Counted from the first letter of the stretch, positions 1 to 22,414 are shown. The stretch: 64,000 bases of DNA from Timema cristinae (GCA_039000515.1 JBCFYV010000100.1:49938587-50002586); one strand, 5' to 3'. Notes: generated by a model from the sequence alone, not told the origin. Translations and numbers: made by a program.

Positions 1-724
1 TGAATTAAATGTTCTAAATTTATTTAGTTATAGCCCGGGCTTGTGCTTACTAAACACGTGAACCAATATTTTAACCTAAAAACAGATTTTGATAGGTGAA
101 ACCTCATTAAAAACAACATGTCATTATGGCAACAACCATTTTAACTTCCAGATAAAAGTTATCAGGTATTTTAAACCTCTCGATAAAAATGTGATCGATA
201 AATACATTTTATCTGCCAGATAATGCTATTTGGCAGTCATAAGACACACTTTTAACTTATCCAGCAGATAGAAATATTTATCTACCAGATTAATATTTAT
301 CCAAGAGTCATAATACCGGCCCTTAGTAGCTGTGTAAATATTTTTTTAATAAATAATGAAGAGGGTATTTTTACTGTCATTTTACAGAAGCAGCCTATTT
401 CAATTCTTCTAAGAAGATATGAGATGTGATGTTAAACAGAAAATGTGTTTAAATGGCTCTGTATGAAGAAGAAATTCAAGGCAACCATCCAAGTCATCCA
501 TTTTTCTAAGTCACAGCAAACACTAAACAAATTTACCAAAATATATTTTTAATAAAACTTTAGGAACAATTATAAACATACTCATGTACACTCTTTTTTT
601 AAATATTTATACATACAAAAAACTACTGTGTTAAAATACGTATTGTGATTTTTTTTATATATTTTTATGACTAATAAAGTTAGTAATAAAAATACTTCTG
701 TTTTCTTTAGCGTAGTACAATTTT
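1..724. other. AT-rich stretch without a gene
   Basis: No credible coding frame. Positions 1-330 contain several near-repeats of a short motif around CAGATAAA/ATCTGCCAGATAA and are bounded by GGGC/GCCC-rich ends (GCCCGGGCTTG near 33, ACCGGCCCTTAG near 315), so this may be a decayed DNA element. The rest is featureless AT-rich sequence. Confidence 0.4.
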
Positions 725-781
725 TCATTTATTTGATCTATTTAACATGCACTTTCTGAATCGACTAAATATATCAGCCCA
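725..781 (+). repeat. Interspersed repeat I, copy 1
   Basis: Diverged copy of a ~60-80 base motif (TATTTAA, then GCACTTTCTGA, then CGACT and TATCA) that recurs at 43936, 45945 and 60284, always in the same orientation. Its origin is unknown; it could be the end of a mobile element. Confidence 0.45.
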
Positions 782-1025
782 CGAGAATTTCTTTGAGTGA
801 GAGCGAAAGGGCCTACTAATTTGCTGGAAAGGTATTTTCACATACCTTCCAGGGTTCTTTTACACGCCACAATTGATATAGGACCAACGGCTTTACTTTT
901 CCTCCAAAAGAAGTTGTGTTATGGATTTTTTATTGTGCTATGGATATTTTATTGCTCAAGAAAAATCTGTCGACTTTGTTTGAACCCAGGAACATTGAGT
1001 CCTGAGGTGAGAACTTTACCCCAAG

Positions 1026-1690
1026 ACTAGATAGTATGGTCGGTCATGTAATGAGGATGTTGGAGTACATGAGATAGTAGAGGAAGCAAGACTGAGATGG
1101 TATGGGCATGTAATGAGAATGTTGGAGTAACTGAGATGGTATGGGCATGTAATGAGGATGTTGGAGTACATGAGAGAGTAGAGGAAGCAAGACTGAGATG
1201 GTATGAGGATGTAATGAGGATGTTGGAGTACATGAGATAGTAGAGGAAGCAAGACTGATATGGTATGGTTATGTAATGAGGATGTTGGAGTAACTGAGAT
1301 GGTATGGGCATGTAATGAGGATGTGGAGTACATGAGAGAGTAGAGGAAGCAAGATTGAGATGGTATGAGGATGTAATGAGGATTTTGGAGTACATGAGAT
1401 AGTAGAGGAAGCAAGACTGAGATGGTATGGGCATGTAATGAGGATGATGGAGTACATGAGATAGTAGAGGAAGCAAGACTGAGATGGTATGGGCATGTAA
1501 TGAGGATGTTGGAGTACATGAGATAGTAGAGGAAGAAAGACTGAGATGGTATGGGCATGTAATGAGGATGTTGGAGTACATGAGATAGTAGAGGAAGCAA
1601 GACTGAGATGGTATGAGGATGTAATGAGGATGTTGGAGTACATGAGATAGTAGAGGAAGCAAGGGTGAGATTGTATGGACATGTAATGAG
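1026..1690 (+). repeat. 62-base tandem array derived from reverse-transcriptase coding sequence
   Basis: About eleven units, some internally shortened, of a 62-base sequence starting TTGGAGTACATGAGATAGTA. The unit matches positions 6555-6616 of the LINE fragment at 6330-6848, where it encodes the RT C-terminal stretch around VHEIVEEA..RWYGHV. Because 62 is not a multiple of 3, the units fall in rotating frames and no RT peptide continues through the array. The long minus-strand open frames here (1016-1752) are a by-product of the repeat and are not called as genes. Confidence 0.85.
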
Positions 1691-1910
1691 GATGGAGAAG
1701 GAACGAATGCCAAGGAGAATGAGAGAGATGAAGAATACAAGAGAAAGACCATAAAGGAGACTAAGACAGAAATAGGAGGAGAAGATAACAGTAAGAGTGC
1801 ATGTGAAAAGAAAATAATTGTACTAAATAAAGGAAGAAGTCTGGTAGAAGGAAAGAGGAAGCATTTTACTTAACTAGCCCGCCACCAGTTGTTGATAATG
1901 TTTGAATATA
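1691..1910 (+). mobile_element. 3' remnant of a non-LTR retrotransposon
   Basis: Continues from the array with sequence parallel to 6610-6840 of the better-preserved copy: AGGATGGAGAAGGAACG, then a purine-rich stretch, then TTTTACT..AC..GCCCGCCACCAG..GTTGATAATG. In that copy the same part encodes the arginine-rich RT C-terminus. Here the frame is broken. The array together with this piece is one retrotransposon end with an expanded interior. Confidence 0.7.
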
Positions 1911-2072
1911 CTAAATAAAAAACATTTAGTTACAATTACGAAAGTTATGGTAAGATCTAGAAACAATTCTTGGTTTTATCTGATTTTTTTTTAAAGTTTA
2001 AGCATGTGAAAAGTACCAACCTTGATAAAAGTGATATTCAAAATAAAAAATCGAGGCAGCAATTCTAAAGTT

Positions 2073-12316
<10,244 letters not shown>

Positions 12317-14070
12317 TTTTGTGTGGGTAGATTAAACTGTAATAAAATAATTAAATAAATTTTAATATTAAGAAACAACTGAACTTAAGTTCACTACACT
12401 AGAAAATAGGAATGTTCTAAACAGTTTTCACCAATATAAAAAAATATCCCTAGACTAGAAACCAGATATTGGGCTATGGAAACGTTGTTAAGAAATATTA
12501 AAGATAGATATTTTATTTAAATATCATTATTAAAAAGATAGATTTCTAATTTCTTTAATCCCAAATGAAATTATCAAACGGCAGCATATTTAGAAATAAG
12601 TTTATATTTCACATTTTGCAAACATAAATTTTCTCTAAAATATTTCTTGATAAAAGTGAAATATACCTCCAAGTTTTTTGTTTAAATAAGTGAATATATT
12701 TAAATTTCTTGCAGAAAAATATTAGAATAAAAAAATTATTTTAAATAAACTGTTACTATTAAGTGATTGCATAAGCAGTACGTGTTGTAGATAATTAATG
12801 TTGATATTGAGGATTCCCACACATAGTTAACATCTTAATAAATTTTCAGATTTTAAAAATATTTTATAAAATAATCTTATTCCATTTTACTTATTATCAA
12901 TCAAAAATTGATTAAAATTAAATTCATAGGCTTCACAATTATTTTAGAAGATTTTTAAAGCCTTGATATAAATCTTGATTAACGTCTCAAATAAATAAAA
13001 GCTAAAAAAATAGTTTAACCCATAAATGCTGTTGTTATCAGCCCTTATATAAAGAGATATACCTTAACTATACAAACATAGTTTTAGCAAAATCTGTGAC
13101 GTATTCTTTCCTTATATGTCCATGTGACTCCGTTTAACTTTAAAGTAGACTTACTATACCACCTCATAACACTTCAGAAGTTGTTTAAAAACATTTTACT
13201 TCCTTTATTATCACCGTTTAGTTAAATAAAAACGTGCTCTCTTAAAAATAAACTAAATGTTCTTAAAGAAAGTCCTTTTCTTCAGAATCACAATTTAATT
13301 TGATCGAATTTGGTAGAAATTTATTACATCTTAGGCACGTAAGAAAATAAATTAAATTATTGATCAGTCACGACATTCTTACATTCTTCGAAAACGCTAA
13401 ATAATGTGATATGCCATTTTTTATTGTTCCAAAAACATTATATCCCTACTAATCCACATATTGTTCAGAAAACATATCAAACTTGCGGCCCGATTTATAA
13501 TCCTGTGTGGTCTCCACGAACACTTTTAATGAATCACCATACAATTTGATCCGATTATTATTTTTATGAACGTTATAAAAAAATACAATTTTGAATTATA
13601 ACATTTGGATATAGGCATTATTTGAGGTAATTTGTTGCACCAATTCTTTACTAACTAGCGATTCATTTCCAAAAATTATTGAAATTGTACACCCAAAATG
13701 CAAAATTTTTGATAGTACATAAGTGTGTGAAAAGTTGTTTTCTATTATTATGGACACGCATTTGTCATCAGTAATTATTATGAAAATGATTTCAACATGA
13801 GATATAAAGATAAATAATCACAGTTTTCATCTTTCTGGACAAAAAAAAAATAGTGGGCAAGTCTTGCAATTAATTCTATTATATTTAAAGTCTTTGAAAT
13901 GTGGCTCCTTAAGTATTTTCAGTTTTCACTTATGACCAAACGAGTGACACGCCTGGTGTATAATATTTTACCAAATTTGCGAGCAAAAGAGGCACAGGCC
14001 CAATATCCTCCAATGTCAAACCAACATGAATGGGCACGTGACCCAAATATTGAGCTCAACTGCGTTGTCT
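12317..14070. other. AT-rich region upstream of YJU2
   Basis: This should contain the 5' UTR and promoter of YJU2 just above 12316, but no TATA box, initiator or CpG cluster stands out. No ORF with recognisable content and no clear repeat. Confidence 0.5.
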
Positions 14071-14074
14071 GACT

Positions 14075-14215
14075 TGTCAGTGACCGAAAACATTCGGGTT
14101 CGAATCCCAGTTGATTTTAATGAGGGTAGTATTTCCCTAGATAGTTTCCCATTATCCTTCCACGCAAATTTGTGTACATTTCCTATAAATTAAGCCTATG
14201 TACTCCTTACCTTAT
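14075..14215 (+). mobile_element. SINE family C fragment
   Basis: B box GGTTCGAATCCCAG at 14098, then the C body (GGTAGTATTTCCCTAGATAG, CATTATCCTTCCACGCAA). Both head start and tail are missing. Confidence 0.6.
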
Positions 14216-14306
14216 TGATGTAATTAAATACGAATAACCCACACGAGTTGTGAGACGCAGTGAAAAAAACGTAAAAATATGATATCACATAATAATTATT
14301 TATCAA

Positions 14307-14704
14307 CGTTAAGATGCAGATGTGGGGATCGAGAGAAAAGGCCAGTATTTTTGTAGTTTTTATATCAAAACATTTTTTGGCCAGAATAAATATAATATTC
14401 CTCCAATCCAAATATATAGTTTAATTTTCTCCACACGGTGATCTCAACAGTTGTTGAATATCTGTCAAGGGTGTCCTGGAATTTAATGACAACTTTTTCT
14501 CTTAATTTAAAAAGTTTATCATCTAATGCCATTATGCTCGTGACAGATATTCAACAACTGTTGATATCAACACGAATAAAATTATATCTTATATTTCTAC
14601 TGAAAAATATTTTATTTATTTTATCAACAAAAAAAAAGTTTTGCTATAAAACTGCAAAATCACCTACAATTTCTCGCCACCCCTTACACCCCCAACTTAA
14701 GGTC
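14307..14704. mobile_element. Palindromic MITE, family L, copy 1
   Basis: An almost complete inverted repeat about 400 bases long. The outer ends are TTAAG-containing (left GTTAAGATGCAG, right CCCCCAACTTAAGG). The middle arms carry CAACAGTTGTTGAATATCTG and its reverse complement around a ~90-base centre. No coding capacity. Similar copies at 45257, 51563 and 57702. Confidence 0.75.
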
Positions 14705-14939
14705 TGATAATTGATATATTTAAAACGGTGAACATATTTTGCGGCCGTCATTAGAAGTTTGTACAAGCGCTGTTAGTAACATGTATCTAATTCCAAAGAA
14801 TGCATTCAAAATGCTATAAATGAACTAATGGAACATTTATTGATAGATAATTAGATGGAATGCTATGTGCAAGTAATGTGTGTCTGTAAGAAAAATTATC
14901 ATCTGAAATTTTATTTTATTTTTTGTTTTCGAATAAATT

Positions 14940-15056
14940 GAAAGACGACACTTGTACACGGGAATCCAGGTTGAAACATTTGGTTTAGCTCTACCACTGG
15001 TAATCTTCACTCATATTTCAAGGCAGAGTCTGTGATGGATGTGTGGAAATCATCGT
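14940..15056 (-). mobile_element. SINE family J, diverged copy
   Basis: Minus strand carries a decayed tRNA-like head (TGGTAGAGCTAAACC...GGATTCCCGTG), preceded on that strand by CCATCACAGACTCTGCCTTG. The latter also flanks the better-kept tRNA-like unit at 56278-56418. Confidence 0.5.
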
Positions 15057-15061
15057 AATTA

Positions 15062-15432
15062 TTAATCTCCCAACGCCCTCTTTCCTTCGGTATACTAGCT
15101 TTGCTCTTTGGGAGCTCCGCCCCCAAATCCCCGGTGAGTTTTATTTGCAAGTGGATCTAAACTAGTGTAATTCTAGAGCAGTTTTTTGATAGGTCTTACC
15201 GTTTAGCCACAATAGACCTCCAAAGCAAGGTCCGCACCGACTATAAAGTTGCTCCATTTTGAATTTTTTTCGGGGGTTAAAAATTAGAGATTTTAAATTT
15301 TTTGGAATTTTCCCGTTGGTTACAGACTAGATGCTATAAGTTTGCCAAATTTCAAGTTTCTAGCTCATCTGGAAGTGGGTGAACATTAATGTCAGTGAGT
15401 GAGTCAGCCGTGTGGCTTTATAGGAGTATAAT
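15062..15432 (-). mobile_element. Interspersed repeat H, copy 1 (Helitron-like?)
   Basis: Matches 44018-44343 over most of its length in the same orientation. On the minus strand it starts near TATACTCCTATAAAGCCACA, then CACTCACTGACATTAATGTT and GAGCTAGAAACTTGAAATTT, and may end at GCAAAGCTAG before a T near 15098. That layout recalls non-autonomous Helitrons, but the 5' TC after A is not clear. Confidence 0.5.
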
Positions 15433-15975
15433 ATGATGTAATCGTATAACGTTACTTTTCTTTCCATCTTTATTTTTCGTATTTGATTTTGGGATCAAAG
15501 TTCATTCACACTGCCATCACAAGGCGTCGCCTTATTACCTTGTCGACCATTATCATACTTTTCATTCGGTTGCCATAACAACCGAAACAAGAGATGACAT
15601 CCTGACGGACGTTTTTCATTCATAAAACTAGCCCATCGTTGTCTCGTGGCGCCGGCGCTAGTTCCGTGATACCAACCTAAGGATTTTGGAACTAGAAACC
15701 TATGGTTGCTTGAAAATAGTATGTTCACATTTTAGAGGCGGCTTTTAGCATCCAATGCAAGATTTTTTAGCTACTTTATATAGGAGGAGAAGAGTGAGAA
15801 AGTTATCTAAGAGAGAATAAACCAGCATCAGCACGGAAGGAGGATATGGAAACCATAGTGGTAATCAGACGTCACTGAAAAACCACCCACAGTGATAAAT
15901 CACGGACTTAGAATTGATCAAAAAATTACCCATACAATTTAAATACCACCTACCTATTACATATATCTTAAAGTA

Positions 15976-16960
15976 CATTCACCACTCAAGTTTAGTTGGA
16001 TAACAGATCAAAAGTTACTATTATTATTATTATATTATTATTATTATTATTATTTATGCACCGCATCTTACTACCCGTTCGGGTTATACGCACTTAATCT
16101 AATGTGTAATGGTAGGGTGATTGTGAGATGAAATGAAGGACCTACAGTTTAACGTGGAATCCAAACCACAGTGGAGGCCTGTCATTCCACACATTCACAA
16201 GTTGTATTATACACGTCTTGTCAGAGGTGTAGGAAGGGTTTGGAAATCAGATAAATCTGTGCCAGGACCGAGGATTGAACCCCGGCCACCAGCACAGAAG
16301 TCTGACGACACCTTACCCCTAGACCACCAGGTCACCCAAAAAGTTACTAGAAATAGTCCCTAATGTATCCCTACGCCAAAAGCTAACATCTGTCACTTTG
16401 GAGTTTGGATAACTGTAATGAAAACATATTACGGTATTGTATGAAAGGTATTGTTAACCACAGTAATTTAGTCCAATATTATTTATATTTATTTGAGGTT
16501 CGGCAAAAAAAAAAGGCTTATTTATTGTTTTATTACACTTAAAAAAATATTAGTCACAGGTTAAATATTTAGAAATACGATAAAATAATCATTTAATAAT
16601 TTATTATCTATAAAAAAAGGACAAGTATTTTCCCTTTTTCAATTAAATACGACGGCTATATTAAAAAGTATTAATGTATGCACTATATTACAAATTATTG
16701 ATAATATTCTAAAACGAATAACAAGTACTTTTAATTATATTGAAAATATCATTTCGGACTGAATAAAAATAAATTACTAAAAGTTAATGAAATAGTGTGA
16801 ATAAACTTAAGTTAACATTATTTTTAATGTAAAATATAACATGAAATTTAAAAAAACTTATCATTTATAACAAAACAGTAATCTTTTACAAGTGTTGGCA
16901 ACCCAAAACCTAAACATATGATTTTTCGAACTGTCATTCAGGTAAAAAGCTATCGTGAAC
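15976..16960 (+). mobile_element. TIR element M, copy 1, split by a SINE
   Basis: Left end CATTCACCACTCAAGTTTAG, right end AGGTAAAAAGCTATCGTGAA; the ends are inverted relative to each other, and the whole unit matches 62263-63054 in reverse. A SINE B (16021-16338) sits inside. No transposase frame. A non-autonomous DNA transposon, superfamily unknown. Confidence 0.65.
16021..16338 (-). mobile_element. SINE family B nested in element M
   Basis: Full-length B with a (TTA)n tail at its left. The 11-base duplication AAAAGTTACTA flanks it (16010-16020 and 16339-16349), so it is a clean retrotransposition event younger than element M. The open frame at 16133-16363 lies inside it and is not a gene. 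Confidence 0.9.
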
Positions 16961-17410
16961 AGACTCTAGATAAATAATACGGCTCGAACCAGACTTCACA
17001 TCTTAGTATTAGCCTGTAGTCTTCGTTAGACAACAGTGGTATTAAGACCATTGAAACCATTTTAACATTATTAAAAAATACAACAAAATTAAAATAATAA
17101 ATACTGAAAAGTGAAACTCTTTATTTAAGGCCCCCCCCCCCCTCAACTCGATCATCGAGAAAGTATCTAACGCTGTCAGGCCACACGGCTTAAAATACAA
17201 TGGTCTGCATAGTTTTCTGGAACTACTCCTCTAATCTGTCTAAAGTTTACTCCCGTTTGCCCTTCACCTACAACCACCCTTTGTCATGTCAATAAGAAAA
17301 ATGGAAAAAAACTACAAAACTGTTTATCTCAAGGTAAAAGAATAAAACTCGCTGCTGTTTCTCGAATATCTTAAAAGTGTTAACCAAAGAATAATTACTG
17401 TATTAATTTG

Positions 17411-17690
17411 TTACAGACTTAGGGTAGACTGGTGGTCCGGAGTTCAATCCTCGGTCCCGGCACAGATTTATCTGATTGCCAAACCCTTCCTTCACCTCTT
17501 GACAAGACTTGTATTAATCACAACTTGTGAATGTGTGGAATGCCAGGCCTCCACCGTGGTTCGAATTCCACGTTAAACTGTAGGTCCTCCATTTCATCTC
17601 ACAATCACCCTACCATTACACATTAGCGTAAGTACTTATAACCCGAACGGGTAGTAAGACGTGGTGCTAATAATAATAATAATTTATTAG
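17411..17690 (+). mobile_element. SINE family B
   Basis: Head partly deleted (ACTGGTGGTCCGGAGTTCAA), then the normal B body and tail ACCCGAACGGGTAGTAAGAC followed by (TAA)n. No convincing duplication at the ends. Confidence 0.85.
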
Positions 17691-17894
17691 ACAAAGGATA
17701 AATCTAGAGCCCTTTTTATCAAGCCTATTACCATAGCTCCACTAGTATTAAAAAGTCGTTTAAAATGAACTAATATCACATTTTCACACATTCGTTATCT
17801 ATTAATAAATCTCAAACTATAGGGTTGTTAACTTTATATTGGCATGAACCATATTTTGAAATAACGTATCATAGAAAAATTATTGTTTATATTA

Positions 17895-18156
17895 GCACCG
17901 CGCCGCGTCTTACTACCCGTTCGGGTTATACGCTTTAAGTACTAATTACACTAATGGATTAGGGATTGTAAGGTTGAATTAGAGGAAGTGAACCCGCATT
18001 TGCGTGGAGGGAGAGTGGAAAACCATTTAGGAAAAACCATTTAGGAAAAACCACCCCCAGTTCACCCAACCGAGATTCGAACCTCGATCTCCCCGTCCTC
18101 AGCAGTCGAGCTCAACACGACTAGCGCGTTAGCCAACTACGCCACCGAGGCGGGTT
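17895..18156 (-). mobile_element. SINE family A with small internal duplication
   Basis: Full head, body and tail. The body repeats CCATTTAGGAAAAA in tandem near 18022-18049, and the tail shows GCGCCGCG instead of GCG, both local slippage changes. Confidence 0.87.
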
Positions 18157-19199
18157 ATTTATTGTGTTATAGCTGAACCTTTCCGCTGAAATTTCTGACT
18201 TACTGAGGTGACCCCCTTAACTGTTCCAAATCTAGCTCTGAGCAAGTTGAGAATTCAGACAGCCACACTTCAATGAGATTTGTTCCGAGCGTTAATTATG
18301 TATTTATTTTCCCGAATTAGTGATGTCACCAACAGTTCCTTATTTGTTCTTCAGTTGGTGGCAATGTAGCCCCCCCCCCCCTCCCAGCAAGTGACAGTCC
18401 GGGAGAATATTAACGGCACTCCCTAAAATAAGAAGGTCTCTGGCGGCATTGAAAAGGTTTTTTGAGAGAAAACTGTTTACTAGACGAGAGAAGAAGACGA
18501 ACACATTATATGACAGTGTTTACAAGGAATAGGTTGTCCCCCCCTTGCACCCCCGGGCCAGAAGGATATAATCTGGAGAGGAAAATAGAAGGTTTAATTT
18601 GAGGCAGGAAATGTCACAGGAAGAACGGGGCAGAAAGAATAGTTTAAAAATTAGCACCCATCAATAGCATTTTAGTATATTACGGTGAGGTGAAAATAAA
18701 CACATTTTTTATTGTATACCTTCTCTTCAGCCTTATCACCCCAACCCCACCACCACTGCAACGGTTTTTCATTCTTTTCCCATAAATGCGGGTACATTTA
18801 GTCTATATTCTATACCATCCCTTCACAATTAATTAATAATTTAAATGCTTGTAGTCTGGACGGATAATAAATAAGTTGCGGTGTCATGTAAAAAATAAAA
18901 TTATTTCAGAAATGTGTTCGTTACTTATCTACACGGTAGCCCCACCCACCCCTACCCCCCGTATCCGCTGATTTAGTATTCGCGCTTTACTGCTGCCCAA
19001 TTTTATTTATTTTTAATTAAAGAAGAAAATTGTTAATAAGTTTCATACCACGCGTCAAGCGAGAGCTGGCCGTACTATCAGCAGCACAAATGCGCCTACT
19101 ATATACATTACTTGTCTCATCATCATCATCATCATCATCATCAATGATTGTCGCAACAAGAAAAATGTAGAGTAGTAAGTACACTGTAGTGTAAATTAC
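18157..19199. other. No gene seen
   Basis: Contains poly(C) runs near 18370 and 18541, a purine-rich stretch (18420-18640) and (ATC)n at 19107-19143, which could be a LINE tail. No supported coding region. Confidence 0.4.
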
Positions 19200-19502
19200 A
19201 CGTTGTTATTACTTTATTATTATTATTATTATATTATTATTATTATTATATTATTATTATTATCATCACTGCGTCTTACTACCCGTTCGGTTTATACGCA
19301 CTTACGCTAATGTGTAATGGTAGGGTGATTGTGATATGAAATGGAGGACCTACAGTTTAACGTGGGATCCGAACCACGGCGGAGGCCTGGCATTCCTCAC
19401 ATTCACAAGTTGTGATTAATACACGTCTTTTCAGAGGTGACGGAAGGGTTTGGAAACCAGATAAATCTGTGCCGGGACCGAGGATTGAACCCCGAACCCC
19501 CA
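19200..19502 (-). mobile_element. SINE family B, head truncated, with long (TTA)n tail
   Basis: Shared tail CACTGCGTCTTACTACCCGT after about 60 bases of (TTA)n. The B body follows up to the B box (GATTGAACCCCG), and the A-box end is missing. Confidence 0.85.
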
Positions 19503-20002
19503 GTACATTAGTTTATTTAATGTTGGTAATGTATTATTGTGAATAATTTATCAATTAAACTTTATCGTATTTATGTATGTTACGTGAATATCACGTTATA
19601 TTATAGCTCGGTACTATCCAAGGTTTCACGTAACCGTGGTAGATGTAGGAACGTATTACCCACGGATATGGGGGACCTACTGTAATACCATCTCGTCCCA
19701 TCCCCCTCTCCTCCTTCCTTGTCGTCAGGCGAGAAGCTCACATGTGAATGAAAGAATGTGTCGGAGCAGTCAGCTGATAAATGTGGCGCCTGCCAATCCA
19801 AGGATGTGTGTTGGACTGTGGCTTATCGTATTCACCAACCTAGACGCAAGGTAAACACTCCAGTTATAACGTATCACAGACGGTAATCTTGGGGGATTTT
19901 GTACCAAGTGGCCGCCGGTAAAATGGTATCACTAGTTTCGATGAAACTGTTTTATAACGAAGACTACAGTTTAACGCACCAATATGAGACATCCTGTTAG
20001 AG
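19503..20002. other. No gene recognised
   Basis: Slightly more GC-rich than its surroundings. Overlapping short open frames occur on both strands near 19601-19854 with no recognisable domain. Confidence 0.35.
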
Positions 20003-20530
20003 CTTTATTACCTACCTAAGCTAGGTATTATTCTTGCTGTTAGAAGGGCTCTTAAGACGTCTGGTTCTAGCTGTATTACCTACCTAAGTTAGGTGTTATC
20101 TGTGGGGTGAGACGGGCTCTTAAGACGTCTGGTTCTAGCTATATTACCTACCTAAGTTAGGTGTTATCTGTGGGGTGAGACGGGCTCTTAAGACGTCTGG
20201 TTCTAGCTGTATTACCTACCTAAGTTAGATGTTATCTGTAGGGTGAGACGGGCTCTTAAGACGTCTGGTTCTAGCTGTATTACCTACCTAAGTTAGGTGT
20301 TATCTGTGGGGTGAGACGGGCTCTTAAGACGTCTGGTTCTAGCTGTATTACCTACCTAAGTTAGGTGTTATCTGTGGGGTGAGACGGGCTCTTAAGACGT
20401 CTGGTTCTAGCTGTATTACCTACCTAAGTTAGGTGTTATCTGTGGGGTGAGACGGCTCTTAAGACGTCTGGTTCTAGCTGTATTACCTACCTAAGTTAGG
20501 TGTTATCCGTGGAGTGAGACGGGCTCTTAA
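20003..20530 (+). repeat. 68-base minisatellite
   Basis: About 7.5 nearly identical units. Each contains the odd palindrome ACCTAAGTTAGGT and the even palindromes CTTAAG and GACGTC. The first and last units are the most diverged, as expected for expansion from the middle. Confidence 0.92.
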
Positions 20531-20862
20531 TAATCGTCGTGGCTTAATCTGTGTGAACAGTGTACTCCTATCAATCAAACATTTAGCCGGAATTCTCATA
20601 TGTCGATAGCGCATTTCTTGGAATTTGTTTCGACGAGTCTTGAATCGTTCTCAGTGTGAACTTCACAAAGCTCATATAAGATACGTTCTTTATTCAAGAA
20701 TACTTGGGCCGATTTCAGGAATATTCAGAATATGACAATAAAAAGTTTTCATTTGATTTAATATTGTTTTTTTTTTTTTTGCCGCACTCCACTTTAGTAG
20801 AAATGGGTCGAGGGTCCACGGGTACATTCCTTAAATATTCTACCGTCTTCATATCTGTTTCA

Positions 20863-21231
<369 letters not shown>

Positions 21232-21240
21232 TTAAATAAT

Positions 21241-21955
21241 AACCCGCTTCGGTGGCCGCATTGTCTAAGGCATCACGCCCGTAATAGACTAGACTGCCGA
21301 TGACGGTAGATCGTGTTTCGATCCCGGACGGGCCAATGAGGGTGGTTTTTCCTAAATGGTTTCCCAAATTCAGGTACACTTTCTTTAAATTCAACCTTCT
21401 TCATTCGTAATCTAGTAGTGTAATCTATACTTATAAAATAACATGTCCTGACTGACTGACTGATTCATCATCGCCGAGCGCAAACTATCAAGGCTACAAG
21501 CATGAAATTTGGACTGTATATTCATTTTGTTATGTAGGCACCCACTAAGAAAGGATTTTAGAAAATTCCACCCCAAAGGGGTCAAAATAGGGGATGATAA
21601 TATGTATGATAATATGTATGAAAGTCCGTCATTTTGAAAGTTACCTAAACAAAATTTTGTATTTCGATTATTGACGTAAAACAAATAAATACGTGTTTCA
21701 GGAATTTTGGAAATTTTATTTAATAAGGGATGAAAAAGGGGTGAAAGTTTGTATCGAACTTGCATTATTTTGATCTGAGGTCAAGTTATGGTCATCAACG
21801 TAACGTAATATTTTAAATTAATCTGTAAATACATATGTATATTTTCGTATTTGTATATAATCAACTTGCACGCGAGCAAAGCCGCGGGCAACAGCTAGCT
21901 AGTTAGAACATATACGTATAGTTTGGACGGGTAGTAACAGCGGTGCTAAACATAA
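21241..21955 (+). mobile_element. SINE family C interrupted by a Helitron-like element
   Basis: Head ACCCGCTTCGGTGGCCGCAT and body run to 21423. The same SINE resumes at 21903 with TAGAACATATACGTATAGTT and the tail GGACGGGTAGTAACAGCGGT. Removing 21424-21902 restores the C consensus at this position (GTAAT-TAG.ACATA). Confidence 0.85.
21424..21902 (+). mobile_element. Non-autonomous Helitron-like element
   Basis: 479 bases starting TCTATACTTATAAA and ending CAACAGCTAGCTAG, inserted between A and T with no target duplication. Near the 3' end CGCGAGCAAAGCCGCG can form a short hairpin. TC start, CTRR end, A/T insertion and a subterminal hairpin are the defining Helitron signs. The GACTGACTGACTGA run near 21450 is common in arthropod elements of this type. 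No Rep/helicase is encoded. Confidence 0.75.
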
Positions 21956-22039
21956 TAACACATTGATAATAGCTCTTTTTTTTTCCACCACGTCTTACTA
22001 CCCATTCGGTCTATATGCCTATGTACTAATTGAACTATT

Positions 22040-22140
22040 GAACTAAAAATCGGTATCTGGGGTTTTCATAAGGTCCCCCCACCCGGGGGTTGGAATAAGG
22101 ATATCTAACCCTAAATTTAAGGGTAGTTTACTGAAGGGCA
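22040..22140 (+). repeat. Interspersed repeat N, copy 1
   Basis: Shares GGGGTTTTCATAAG, the C-rich run, CTAACCCTAAA..TAAGGGT and GTTTACT.AAGGG with 57600-57700. Nature unknown. Confidence 0.5.
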
Positions 22141-22414
22141 AAAATATAACACATTTTGTCAGTGGCACCAAAACCTTAAACCACTTTTAAAAAAAAATAC
22201 GATTTGAAATATTTTAAATTCAACTAATATTGTCAATTTTTAAAGAATCGAGGATTCAAATTTGGATTCGAGAAAATATACATTATTTGACCCATCTATA
22301 ATTTGTACATGAAGTCATCTGCAGCTGTCATATTGATAAATATTATCAACAAATATAAAATAACACTAGCAATATAGGCCCAGAGTAAAACATTAAAAAA
22401 AAAGTTTCATACTA

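Noticed and set aside
1016..1752. Long minus-strand open frames over the 62-base array, up to 241 codons
   Set aside because: They arise because the unit lacks stops in all three minus frames; the coding origin is the RT on the plus strand.
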